A stretch of DNA of 39,843 nt, from contig JAFWRA010000101.1 of the NCBI GenBank assembly GCA_017508895.1, forward strand, positions 1-39,843. Direction: 5' to 3'. The notes beneath the pieces are model-generated. The model was not told the origin of the DNA and did no database searches. It saw only the letters and a program-made list of their open reading frames with translations. The DNA comes from Bacteroidales bacterium (GTDB lineage: Bacteria > Bacteroidota > Bacteroidia > Bacteroidales > F082). Positions 32,774 through 39,843 of the stretch are shown here, piece after piece. A program made the position numbers and the translations under genes. Each line of letters opens with the position of its first letter. The stretch's first letter is position 1.

Positions 32774-35700
32774 ATGAAAAAGCTTAGTTTTATCATGATG
32801 TGCTTGATGGTCAGCCTGTTCGCTTCGGCGCAGACCATCGAAAAGACCTACTATTTCGGTCAACCGAGCATTAGCCAAATCCAAGGCTACGAACAAATCC
32901 AATTTACGGACTGCATGCAGAGCGCCCTTGCGGGACAGCCGTCGCTGCCCTGGCAGAGCGTCAGCCTCATGCTGCCCCAAGGCACCGAGGCCGTCAGCAT
33001 CGAAGTGGAACTCTCCGATTTCCAGACGATGGAAGGCAACCACAACCTCTTCCCTTATCAGTCGGCACGCACCTACTCCGACCCCATGCGCCGTCAGTTT
33101 GAGAAGGACGAGGCCATTTATGCCTCGAAGAACGTCTACCCTGCCCAAGCCTACGGCAAGCTCAGTACACAATACTTGAACGGCATCGGCTTCGCCTTCT
33201 CGGCCTTCACGCCCGTGCAGTATGTGCCTGGCACCGGTGAAGTGCGTTATGCCACCAAGGCCACCGTTCGCATCACGACGACTGCCTCTAAGGCTGACCA
33301 AAGCCGCAAGCTGTGGCTCAACAGTGGCAACGCCGAGCGTGCCAAGCGCCTCGCCCAGAACCCCGAGATGCTGCAGACCTATAACGACAGAGGTCGTACC
33401 GTGGGTGGCTACGACATCCTCGTGGTCACCAAGCAGCAGTATGTCGCCTCGTTTGACGAATATGTTAGTTTCTATCAGGCTCGTGGCCTCCGCACCCGTG
33501 TCGTCGACCTTGAGACCATCCTCAACACGATGAATGGACAAGACAATGCAGAGAAACTGCGTAACTACATCATCCAAGAATACGAAGACAACGGCATCAT
33601 GATGGTGAACCTTGGCGGCGACGTGCCCGACATCCCCTATCGTGGCTTATACTGCTATGTAACCAGCGGAGGTGGTGACAAGGAAGACAACAACATCCCC
33701 GCCGACCTCTATTATGCAGCTCTCGACGGCAACTGGAACGACGATGGTGACAATCGCTGGGGCGAAATCGGTGAAGACGACCTGCTGCCCGAGATTGGAA
33801 TCGGACGTATGTGCTTCAGCAACCAAAATGAACTTGACAACATGCTCCACAAGGCCATGACCTATCAGACCGAACCTGTCCTTGGCGAGTTCCGTGATGT
33901 CATCATGGCAGGCGAACACCTCTATGACGACCCGATGAGCAACGGCAGCCAATACCTCGAACTGCTCATAGGCACACACGACGACAACGGCTACACCACC
34001 ACTGGCATTCCCGAAGAGTATAACTTCACCCGCCTCTATGAGGAAGAAGGCAACTGGAGCGGATCCCTGCTCCGTAATGCCATCAACCAGGGCACACAGT
34101 ATGTCCACCACGATGGTCATGCCAACACCAATTATGTGGCTGGCTGGACCAATGGCGACATTACCGACAACAACTTTAGTAGCGTGAACGGCGTCGACCA
34201 TAACTACACCTTCTTCCACACTTCGGGCTGCATCTGCGGTGACTTCAGCAGCGACTGCATCCTGGAACGCATGACCAAGATCGCCAACTTCGCAGTTGCC
34301 ACCTTTGGCAACTCACGCTACGGCTGGTTCAACGAAGGCCAGACCGAAGGCCCTGCCATCCACCTGGCTCGCGAAACAGAAGACGCCTACTATAACGACC
34401 GCATCCCCTATGGCGGCATGGCCTTGAGAGAAAGTAAGATTGAGACGGCACCATGGGTGAACGCTCCTGGACAATGGGAGGAAGGTGCCTTGCGCTGGAA
34501 CTTCTACGACCTCAATATGATGGGCGATGTGGCCGTCAGTCCGTGGCACGATGAGCCTTTTACGCCTGAAGTCAGCTACGCCTCTGAAATCCTCGTCGGC
34601 ACGACCACGATGGACGTCACGGTGACCAACGGCAACGGTTTGAAGAACTTCCGTTGCGCTTTGTTCCATGGAGAAGACATGATCGGAGTTGGCTACACTG
34701 ACGAAAACGGCAATGTCACCATCGAGTTTGCCGAGCCCATCGACTTCGTCGGCGAGATGAGCCTCATCGTGACTGGCTGCGACGCTTGGCCTCAGACCTT
34801 GCCCGTTCTCTCCCTGCCTGGTGACTGCGCTTATGTCGTCTACGACAATTATGCCATTAGTGGTGGTGCTCAGCCCGACTTCGGACAAAGCATCGCACTC
34901 GACTTGCAAATCAAGAATGTGGGCACCGTAAACGCCAACAACGTCACTGCCACCCTCAGCACCGACTGTGATTACATCACCCTCACCGATGCCACTGAGA
35001 CCATTCCCAGCCTCGATGGTGGAGCAACAGCCACTCTTGCCGAAGCCTTTGCCATGGACATCGCTGACGATGTGCCTAACATGATGAAAGCCGACTTCAT
35101 ATTGACCTGCACCGATGGCGTCGACACTTGGGAAAGCAAATTTGCCATCCGTCTGCAAGCGCCTGAGTTCACTATGGTAGGCACCGTTATTGAAGACGGC
35201 GACGGCAACGGCCATGTCGACCCGGGTGAGACTGTCACCGCTCACATCACCGTGAAGAACGCAGGTATGGCTGCAGCACCAGAGACCGTGCTCAACATCA
35301 TCTGCGACCTACCTGAGATCACTTTCGAAGAGGACAACTTCCCGCAAGGTACCGTGAATGCCGACGGAGAATTCACTGTTGACTTCGTCTTCACACTCTC
35401 TGAAACGGCTGAACTAGGTGTTGCTTACGAAATCGGCTTCTACGTCACATCGGGTGCCTATTCCACTAATGGCAGCTTCGCCTTCGCGGTAGGCAATGTC
35501 ATCGAAGACTGGGAAAGCGGTGACTTCAGCAAGTTCGAATGGGAAAACGACCCCGTTAAACCTTGGACCATTGTCACCGAGAGCCCTTATGAAGGCGATT
35601 ATTGCGCCAAGTCGGGCAGTATTGGCAACAACCAAAGCTCCGTATTGAAGATCACCTTAGACGTGCACAGCGAAGGCGAGATCAGCTTCTATAGAAAAGT

Positions 35701-36163
35701 CTCCTCTGAAGAGGGTTATGATGCTTTATACTTCTCCATTGACACTGACTTGTTAGGTGAATGGTCCGGTGAAGTGGCATGGGGCAAAGTAACGTATCCC
35801 ATCACATCTGGACAGCATCAGCTCTATTGGTCTTATAACAAGGACGTTTACATGAGCTCTGGCAACGACTGCGCTTGGCTTGACAACATCGTCTTCCCGC
35901 CTGCGGAGACCATCACCGTCACGCAAGAGATTGTGACAAACGGTGTTGCCATCTATCCCAACCCGAACAAGGGTCAGTTCAGTATCAACCTGCCTGAAGA
36001 GGATTGTGACATTGTGGTGTTCAACAGTCTAGGCCAACAGGTTTACAGCAAACAAGCCAAGGGCTTGACCACGCTCAACCTCGAAAGTCTGGACAGCGGC
36101 ATGTACTTTGTCTCAGTGAAGTCAGACAAAGCTGTCAGTACCTTGAAGTTCGTGAAAGAATAA
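32774..36163 (+). CDS. Gingipain-like C25 cysteine peptidase with T9SS CTD (copy 2)
   Basis: This 1129-residue paralogue of the gene at 27864 has the same plan: signal peptide (SASA/Q), C25 propeptide, catalytic domain with His449 in HDGHANTNY and Cys486 in SGCICGDF, Ig-like domains, cleaved-adhesin-like domain (DWESGDFSKFEW onward) and type A T9SS CTD (YPNPNKGQFSINLPEEDC...MYFVSVKSDK). Both catalytic residues are kept, so both copies could be active. The CTD differs from that of copy 1 but is very close to that of the small protein encoded directly downstream. A terminator follows at 36183-36215. Confidence 0.91.
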   Translation: MKKLSFIMMCLMVSLFASAQTIEKTYYFGQPSISQIQGYEQIQFTDCMQSALAGQPSLPWQSVSLMLPQGTEAVSIEVELSDFQTMEGNHNLFPYQSARTYSDPMRRQFEKDEAIYASKNVYPAQAYGKLSTQYLNGIGFAFSAFTPVQYVPGTGEVRYATKATVRITTTASKADQSRKLWLNSGNAERAKRLAQNPEMLQTYNDRGRTVGGYDILVVTKQQYVASFDEYVSFYQARGLRTRVVDLETILNTMNGQDNAEKLRNYIIQEYEDNGIMMVNLGGDVPDIPYRGLYCYVTSGGGDKEDNNIPADLYYAALDGNWNDDGDNRWGEIGEDDLLPEIGIGRMCFSNQNELDNMLHKAMTYQTEPVLGEFRDVIMAGEHLYDDPMSNGSQYLELLIGTHDDNGYTTTGIPEEYNFTRLYEEEGNWSGSLLRNAINQGTQYVHHDGHANTNYVAGWTNGDITDNNFSSVNGVDHNYTFFHTSGCICGDFSSDCILERMTKIANFAVATFGNSRYGWFNEGQTEGPAIHLARETEDAYYNDRIPYGGMALRESKIETAPWVNAPGQWEEGALRWNFYDLNMMGDVAVSPWHDEPFTPEVSYASEILVGTTTMDVTVTNGNGLKNFRCALFHGEDMIGVGYTDENGNVTIEFAEPIDFVGEMSLIVTGCDAWPQTLPVLSLPGDCAYVVYDNYAISGGAQPDFGQSIALDLQIKNVGTVNANNVTATLSTDCDYITLTDATETIPSLDGGATATLAEAFAMDIADDVPNMMKADFILTCTDGVDTWESKFAIRLQAPEFTMVGTVIEDGDGNGHVDPGETVTAHITVKNAGMAAAPETVLNIICDLPEITFEEDNFPQGTVNADGEFTVDFVFTLSETAELGVAYEIGFYVTSGAYSTNGSFAFAVGNVIEDWESGDFSKFEWENDPVKPWTIVTESPYEGDYCAKSGSIGNNQSSVLKITLDVHSEGEISFYRKVSSEEGYDALYFSIDTDLLGEWSGEVAWGKVTYPITSGQHQLYWSYNKDVYMSSGNDCAWLDNIVFPPAETITVTQEIVTNGVAIYPNPNKGQFSINLPEEDCDIVVFNSLGQQVYSKQAKGLTTLNLESLDSGMYFVSVKSDKAVSTLKFVKE

Positions 36164-36182
36164 GGAACGCTTTAATTCTATG

Positions 36183-36216
36183 AAAGCACCTCGGGATTAT
36201 TTCTCGGGGTGCTTTT
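36183..36216 (+). terminator. Rho-independent terminator after second C25 gene
   Basis: AAAGCACCTCGGGA pairs with CTCGGGGTGCTTT, with one slipped position, and a T-tract follows. Confidence 0.75.
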
Positions 36217-36251
36217 TGTTTGGCTTCCATAGGTTTTATTGAAAATTTGAG

Positions 36252-36259
36252 TACCTTTG
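36252..36259 (+). promoter_or_regulatory. -7 promoter element for the small T9SS protein gene
   Basis: TACCTTTG matches TAnnTTTG, 26 bp before the ATG at 36286. Confidence 0.55.
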
Positions 36260-36285
36260 CAACCATTAACAAACCCAGATCAGTT

Positions 36286-37131
36286 ATGAAGAGACTTTTC
36301 CTTATCGCATTCTTAGCCATGGTATTAATGACTAAAGCCCAAACCATTACCATAGGTGAAGGCAATGGCATGACCGACGTAGTGCCTTACAACACGTTTT
36401 ATAATTACTCGTTCACCGAGCAGATCTTCCTTGCAAGCGAAATCGAATATGCAGGAAACATCAAGGCAGTCAGTTTTCGCCTCGCTTACAGTTACAACAC
36501 CGAATACACCAGCGACATTGTAGTTTATCTGAAAAACGTGTCGAGGAGCACATTTGAAGACCCTGCGGATTACGAACCTGTCACCGAAGAAGACATCGTG
36601 TTTACTGGACCGTGGACCATCCCTGCCGATTATGACGGCTGGATCACCATTGAGTTTGACACCCCATTCGCTTACAACGGCACCGACAACCTGCTGATTG
36701 CCGTAGACGAGAATTCAGCAGACTACGCCATCCGTTATTTCAGATACACAGATACCCCCAATACAGTCCTCAGCTATTGCAGCGATATTTGGAACCTGAA
36801 TCCGTATGACCTTGGTTCATTTGTGGGACCAAAGGAGGTGAGCCACTACCGTGGCAACATCAAACTTGTCTTTGGAGGAAGTGTCAGCCTCGATGAGGAC
36901 AATATGAACGCGATTTTGGTTTATCCCAATCCGAACCATGGCCAGTTCAGCCTCAACCTTCCTGAGGAAGACTGTGAGATCTTGGTATTCAACAGCTTGG
37001 GACAGCAAGTTTACAGTCAACAAGCCAAAGGAATGACCGCAATCAATCTTGAAGGCTTGAACGATGGTATGTACTTCGTCACGGTGAAGTCGGAGAAGGT
37101 TGTTAGTACTTTGAAGTTTGTGAAGGAATAA
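36286..37131 (+). CDS. Small T9SS-exported protein of unknown function
   Basis: Starting at the ATG at 36286 (MKRLFLIAFLAMVLMTKAQ) gives 281 residues. The upstream frame to 36220 reads through the promoter and is rejected. The signal peptide is cleaved near TKA/Q. A single beta-rich domain (TITIGEGNGMTDVVPYNTFYNYSFTEQIF) follows, resembling N-terminal domains common on Bacteroidales T9SS cargo. The protein ends with a type A CTD (YPNPNHGQFSLNLPEEDC...MYFVTVKSEKVVSTLKFVKE). That CTD nearly matches the one on the upstream C25 peptidase. It has its own promoter and is followed by a terminator. It could be an accessory surface protein; no enzymatic motif is visible. Confidence 0.82.
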   Translation: MKRLFLIAFLAMVLMTKAQTITIGEGNGMTDVVPYNTFYNYSFTEQIFLASEIEYAGNIKAVSFRLAYSYNTEYTSDIVVYLKNVSRSTFEDPADYEPVTEEDIVFTGPWTIPADYDGWITIEFDTPFAYNGTDNLLIAVDENSADYAIRYFRYTDTPNTVLSYCSDIWNLNPYDLGSFVGPKEVSHYRGNIKLVFGGSVSLDEDNMNAILVYPNPNHGQFSLNLPEEDCEILVFNSLGQQVYSQQAKGMTAINLEGLNDGMYFVTVKSEKVVSTLKFVKE

Positions 37132-37157
37132 GCGGCACTTTTGTTCAACATGTTGGA

Positions 37158-37190
37158 AGCGCCCTGGGATTGGGTCTCAGGGCGCTTTTG
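37158..37190 (+). terminator. Rho-independent terminator after small T9SS protein gene
   Basis: AGCGCCCTG (37158-37166) pairs with CAGGGCGCT (37178-37186), followed by TTTG. Confidence 0.85.
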
Positions 37191-37283
37191 TTGTGTAGTG
37201 TTACTGCGTCAGTCCACCATAACTTTCAGTAGCTGTTTGCATTGCCTCTTCTGTTGTAAACTGCGCATAATAGATGCAAAATT

Positions 37284-37370
37284 GTAAAATTATGAGATTC
37301 CGTACAGATTTCTCTGAAAAAATTGTGAGATTTCATACATATTTCGCTGAAAAAATTGTGAGATTCCGAC
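37284..37370 (+). repeat. 33-bp tandem repeat, nearly three copies
   Basis: Units begin near 37284, 37317 and 37350 (AAAATTGTGAGATTCCG core). The period is 11 codons. In one frame it reads KIVRFRTDFSE / KIVRFHTYFAE / KIVRFRQ. It lies between the terminator at 37158 and the 3' end of the minus-strand ATPase gene. I regard it as non-coding. Confidence 0.75.
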
Positions 37371-37396
37371 AAAAGCGGCATTACAACTTGCTTCCA

Positions 37397-38665
37397 TCAA
37401 TCCCTCAAGCACCCGATTGGTACCACAAACACACCGTCCTCGCGGCGATAGGCGAATTGTCCTCCTGTGACGACCAATAAAAACGAAGGCTCTCCCACTT
37501 TTGAAGTGTCCACCTTGTTTCGGAGTTCTATGAGGTGTTTCGCTCCATCCTCAATCTCTTTGCTTCCCAACTTCACTTCAACTGCAGCCCAACGGTCGTC
37601 GTTCAACTGAATCACAAGGTCGGCCTCAAGATTATCCTTGTCGCGATAATGGAAAATCTCACCATCAAGAGCTTGGGCATAAACACGCAAATCCCTGGCC
37701 ACCAATGATTCGAAAAAGAAACCGAAATAATTGAAATTATCCAAAATGCTATCGACATTGGCACGCAAAATCGCCGTGGCTATGGAAGGATCCACAAACT
37801 GCCGCTTTTCTGAAGTGCGAATAGCCGCTTTTGAACGCAAAGAGGGCTTCCATGCCGGAATATCCTCAATCAAAAAAATCCTACGCAACGCATTGACATA
37901 ACCATACATGGTGGTATCGGAAAATGCCACATCATTTGCTTGAATGTCAGCAAGTACGGTGGTTAGGGAGGCCATCGTTGAAATGTTTCTCGCGTATGAA
38001 CGCAACAATTGCCTCACTCGATATGGATTCCGCTCAACGCCATCCACTTTTTGCACATCAACATTTACAACAGCATCTACATAGTTGCGAGCAATCTGGG
38101 CAGAGGTTTGCCTTTTTGCCACAGCCTCTGGCCATCCCCCTCGACAAATCACTTTAGCCAAGTCAGGAATACCAAGTGGGCTTTCCCCTTCTACATCCTC
38201 CTGGCCTTCAAAAAGTTGTCGCAACGAAACCGAGCCGACAGATTCCATGGATTCAAACAAAGTCATAGGGCGCATACGCAGTCGAGCTATCCTGCCCGTT
38301 CCAGTGTGCTTCGGCATATTGTCATCACGCGGTGTGGCGGAACCCGTCAAAATGTACTGCCCCCACTCGCCCGTTTGATCCACATCAAACCGCACCGCAT
38401 CCCAAAGGACAGGTGCTTCCTGCCATTCATCAATAAGCCTGGGCTTCTCACCTTTAAGCAACCGAGAAGGCATAGTTCTCGACAGTTCCATATAACCGGC
38501 TCCCTTGTCGGGGTCTTGCATATACAAAACACTCTTTGCCGCGTGTTTTCCAGTCCAAGTTTTTCCACACCATTTTGGGCCTTCAATAAGCAGTGCGCCA
38601 GAATAGGATAGTTTTTCGTTCACCAATCCATCGCAAATTCGGGGAAAATACACTCTTTCAGTCAT
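37397..38665 (-). CDS. AAA ATPase with DUF4143 domain
   Basis: A 422-residue protein with a P-loop GPKWCGKT (29-36) and Walker B LIDEW (Asp79, Glu80). Its C-terminal DUF4143 domain includes FVDPSIATAIL, a YRDKDNLEADLVIQ stretch and AVEVKLGSKE (about 345-375). That region resembles a PD-(D/E)xK nuclease core, with Asp in EADLVI and Glu-Val-Lys. The family is large in Bacteroidetes, often in many copies per genome, and its role is unsettled (DNA-related or stress functions have been suggested). A TATTTTTG element at 38696-38689 (minus) precedes it. Confidence 0.85.
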   Translation of the reverse strand: MTERVYFPRICDGLVNEKLSYSGALLIEGPKWCGKTWTGKHAAKSVLYMQDPDKGAGYMELSRTMPSRLLKGEKPRLIDEWQEAPVLWDAVRFDVDQTGEWGQYILTGSATPRDDNMPKHTGTGRIARLRMRPMTLFESMESVGSVSLRQLFEGQEDVEGESPLGIPDLAKVICRGGWPEAVAKRQTSAQIARNYVDAVVNVDVQKVDGVERNPYRVRQLLRSYARNISTMASLTTVLADIQANDVAFSDTTMYGYVNALRRIFLIEDIPAWKPSLRSKAAIRTSEKRQFVDPSIATAILRANVDSILDNFNYFGFFFESLVARDLRVYAQALDGEIFHYRDKDNLEADLVIQLNDDRWAAVEVKLGSKEIEDGAKHLIELRNKVDTSKVGEPSFLLVVTGGQFAYRREDGVFVVPIGCLRD

Positions 38666-38688
38666 TTATCATAGAATTAAAACCGCTG

Positions 38689-38696
38689 CAAAAATA
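38689..38696 (-). promoter_or_regulatory. -7 promoter element for the DUF4143 ATPase gene
   Basis: On the minus strand this reads TATTTTTG, matching TAnnTTTG, 23 bp before the start codon. Confidence 0.5.
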
Positions 38697-38724
38697 CAAA
38701 TTATTTCAATTCCAACAATAAGAT

Positions 38725-38785
38725 TTGGAGAGTTGGCGGCTTTTTACTTGGAGAGTTGGCGGCTTTTTACTTGGAGAGTTGGCGG
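38725..38785 (+). repeat. 23-bp tandem repeat, 2.7 copies
   Basis: TTGGAGAGTTGGCGG plus CTTTTTAC occurs at 38725-38747 and 38748-38770, with a partial third copy to 38785. It lies between divergent promoters upstream of ppdK. Copies are identical, so they are recent or still changing. Confidence 0.9.
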
Positions 38786-38822
38786 ACACAGAACCACCTT
38801 TCAAAAAAATCTTCCTTCACAC

Positions 38823-38853
38823 TTTGAGTTTTTGCAAGTTTTTTCTATCTTTG
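38823..38853 (+). promoter_or_regulatory. Promoter of ppdK
   Basis: TTTG (38823-38826) and TATCTTTG (38846-38853), separated by 19 nt, match the Bacteroidetes -33/-7 consensus very well. They sit about 58 bp before the ATG at 38912. Confidence 0.7.
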
Positions 38854-38911
38854 CAACTTCATTTTTTGAACGAAAGAATATCAGTTAAATCACTAATAAT
38901 CAATTAAGAAA

Positions 38912-39843
38912 ATGACAAAGTACGTTTACACCTTTGGCGGAAAGACCGCTGAAGGCAATGCTTCGATGAAGAACGAGCTGGGCGGCAAGGGCGCTAACCT
39001 CGCCGAAATGTGCTTGCTCAAGCTGCCTGTACCTGCTGGCTTGACCATCACCACGGAATGCTGCACAGCCTATTACCAAAACAATTGCCAACTTCCCGCC
39101 GGCCTGATGGACGAAGTCCACGCTGGCATGAAGAACATGGAGAACATCATGGGCATGAAATATGGCGACCCCGAGAACCCGCTGCTCGTCAGCTGCCGTT
39201 CTGGCGCGCGTAAGTCGATGCCTGGCATGATGGACACCGTGTTGAATATCGGTCTCTGCTCCAAGACCATCCCTGGCTTGATCAAGAAGACCAACAACCC
39301 CCGTTTCGTGTATGACTCCTACCGCCGCCTCATCATGATGTACGCTGACGTCGTCATGGAAAAGGCTGAGGGTATTGAACCCGCCGACGGCAAGAGCATC
39401 CGCAAGCAACTCGACGACATGCTCGACGCCTACAAGGAGAAGATGGGTTACAAGAGCGACACCGAGCTGAAGGCCGAAGAACTCCAGCAACTTGCTGAAG
39501 ACTTCAAAGTCCGTATCAAGGAAGTGCTGGGCACTGAGTTCCCGGACGACGCCGAGGCCCAACTCGAAGGCGGCATCAAGGCCGTGTTCAAGAGCTGGAA
39601 CGGCAAGAAGGCCATCAGCTACCGCCGCATCGAAGGCATCCCGGACGACTGGGGCACTGCCGTCAACGTGCAGACCATGGTGTTCGGTAACATGGGCGAA
39701 GGCTCCGCTACCGGCGTGGCATTCACCCGTAACCCCGCCACTGGCGACAACCAGTTCTATGGCGAATGGCTGATCAACGCCCAAGGTGAAGACGTGGTGG
39801 CTGGTATCCGTACCCCCAACCCGTTGAACGACGACACCAAGAA
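38912..39843 (+). CDS. ppdK: Pyruvate, phosphate dikinase, N-terminal part (3' end outside window)
   Basis: The frame opens at the ATG at 38912 and runs to the window edge (310 codons of an expected about 880-910). MTKYVYTFGGKTAEGNASMKNELGGKGANLAEM is the classic start, with the GGKGANLAEM nucleotide-binding loop. It is followed by VPAGLTITTECC, SCRSGARKSMPGMMDTVLNIGL and TMVFGNMGEGSATGVAFTRNP, all of the ATP-grasp domain. The enzyme interconverts pyruvate and phosphoenolpyruvate using ATP or PPi in central carbon metabolism. The phosphohistidine and PEP-binding domains lie beyond the window. Confidence 0.95.
   Translation, partial: MTKYVYTFGGKTAEGNASMKNELGGKGANLAEMCLLKLPVPAGLTITTECCTAYYQNNCQLPAGLMDEVHAGMKNMENIMGMKYGDPENPLLVSCRSGARKSMPGMMDTVLNIGLCSKTIPGLIKKTNNPRFVYDSYRRLIMMYADVVMEKAEGIEPADGKSIRKQLDDMLDAYKEKMGYKSDTELKAEELQQLAEDFKVRIKEVLGTEFPDDAEAQLEGGIKAVFKSWNGKKAISYRRIEGIPDDWGTAVNVQTMVFGNMGEGSATGVAFTRNPATGDNQFYGEWLINAQGEDVVAGIRTPNPLNDDTK

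Noticed and set aside
36220..36285. Upstream start for the small T9SS protein
   Set aside because: The extra residues read through the TACCTTTG promoter element; the ATG at 36286 gives a normal signal peptide.
38725..38907. 60-codon frame starting MESWRLFTWRVGGF
   Set aside because: It is created by the 23-bp tandem repeat and covers the ppdK promoter.

Overview
The window looks like a chromosome segment of an uncultured member of the Bacteroidales (Bacteroidota). The evidence is TAnnTTTG-type -7 promoter elements upstream of many genes, few recognisable Shine-Dalgarno sites, lipoproteins and signal peptides of Bacteroidales type, gingipain-like C25 peptidases with type IX secretion (T9SS) C-terminal sorting domains, and a ParE, DnaX, Ddh and PpdK of Bacteroidetes character. 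Most genes appear to be near 50% GC. A few patches (about 1.15-1.65 kb, 2.9-4.1 kb, 24.3-25.5 kb) are clearly more AT-rich and look acquired. A gut or rumen source is plausible but is inference only.

Layout. 1-0.66 kb: 3' end of topoisomerase IV subunit B. 0.67-1.05 kb: a small XRE-family repressor with a 13-bp inverted repeat bracketing its promoter and no recognisable partner. 1.29-1.65 kb: an unusual run of about ten short imperfect palindromes. 1.65-4.03 kb (minus): a three-gene MboI/DpnII-type restriction-modification operon, in which the first (Dam-type) methylase is reduced to its first 40 codons, followed by a HARE-HTH restriction endonuclease and a beta-class methylase; a strongly base-paired spacer separates the last two. 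4.26-6.41 kb: prolyl oligopeptidase lipoprotein. 6.5-8.84 kb (minus): FemAB-like and polysaccharide-deacetylase-like pair. 8.96-10.8 kb: dnaX. 10.99-13.03 kb: M13 metallopeptidase lipoprotein. 13.1-18.05 kb (minus): two exported DUF1566 proteins, one with four tandem modules. 18.3-20.4 kb: acyltransferase plus an unknown membrane protein, translationally coupled. 20.4-23.7 kb (minus): GH3 glycosidase lipoprotein and meso-diaminopimelate dehydrogenase. 23.8-24.2 kb: an antitoxin-like gene with a broken RelE/ParE toxin. 24.2-25.5 kb: an AT-rich calpain-like lipoprotein. 25.5-27.8 kb: a second GH3. 27.9-37.1 kb: two paralogous C25 peptidases, a calcium-repeat secreted protein and a small protein with a CTD nearly the same as its neighbour's. 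37.4-38.7 kb (minus): AAA/DUF4143 ATPase. 38.9 kb to the end: start of pyruvate, phosphate dikinase.

Functionally the window mixes housekeeping genes (parE, dnaX, ddh, ppdK) with an exported degradative set: a prolyl oligopeptidase, an M13 peptidase, a calpain-like protease, two C25 peptidases and two GH3 enzymes, all with signal peptides or lipoboxes. This suggests peptide and glycan scavenging at the cell surface or in the periplasm. Between the genes lie many small repeats, palindromes and decayed defence or addiction genes. The most unusual of these are the palindrome array at 1295-1643 and the paired spacer at 2880-3091. All comparisons were made by eye, without database or folding software.
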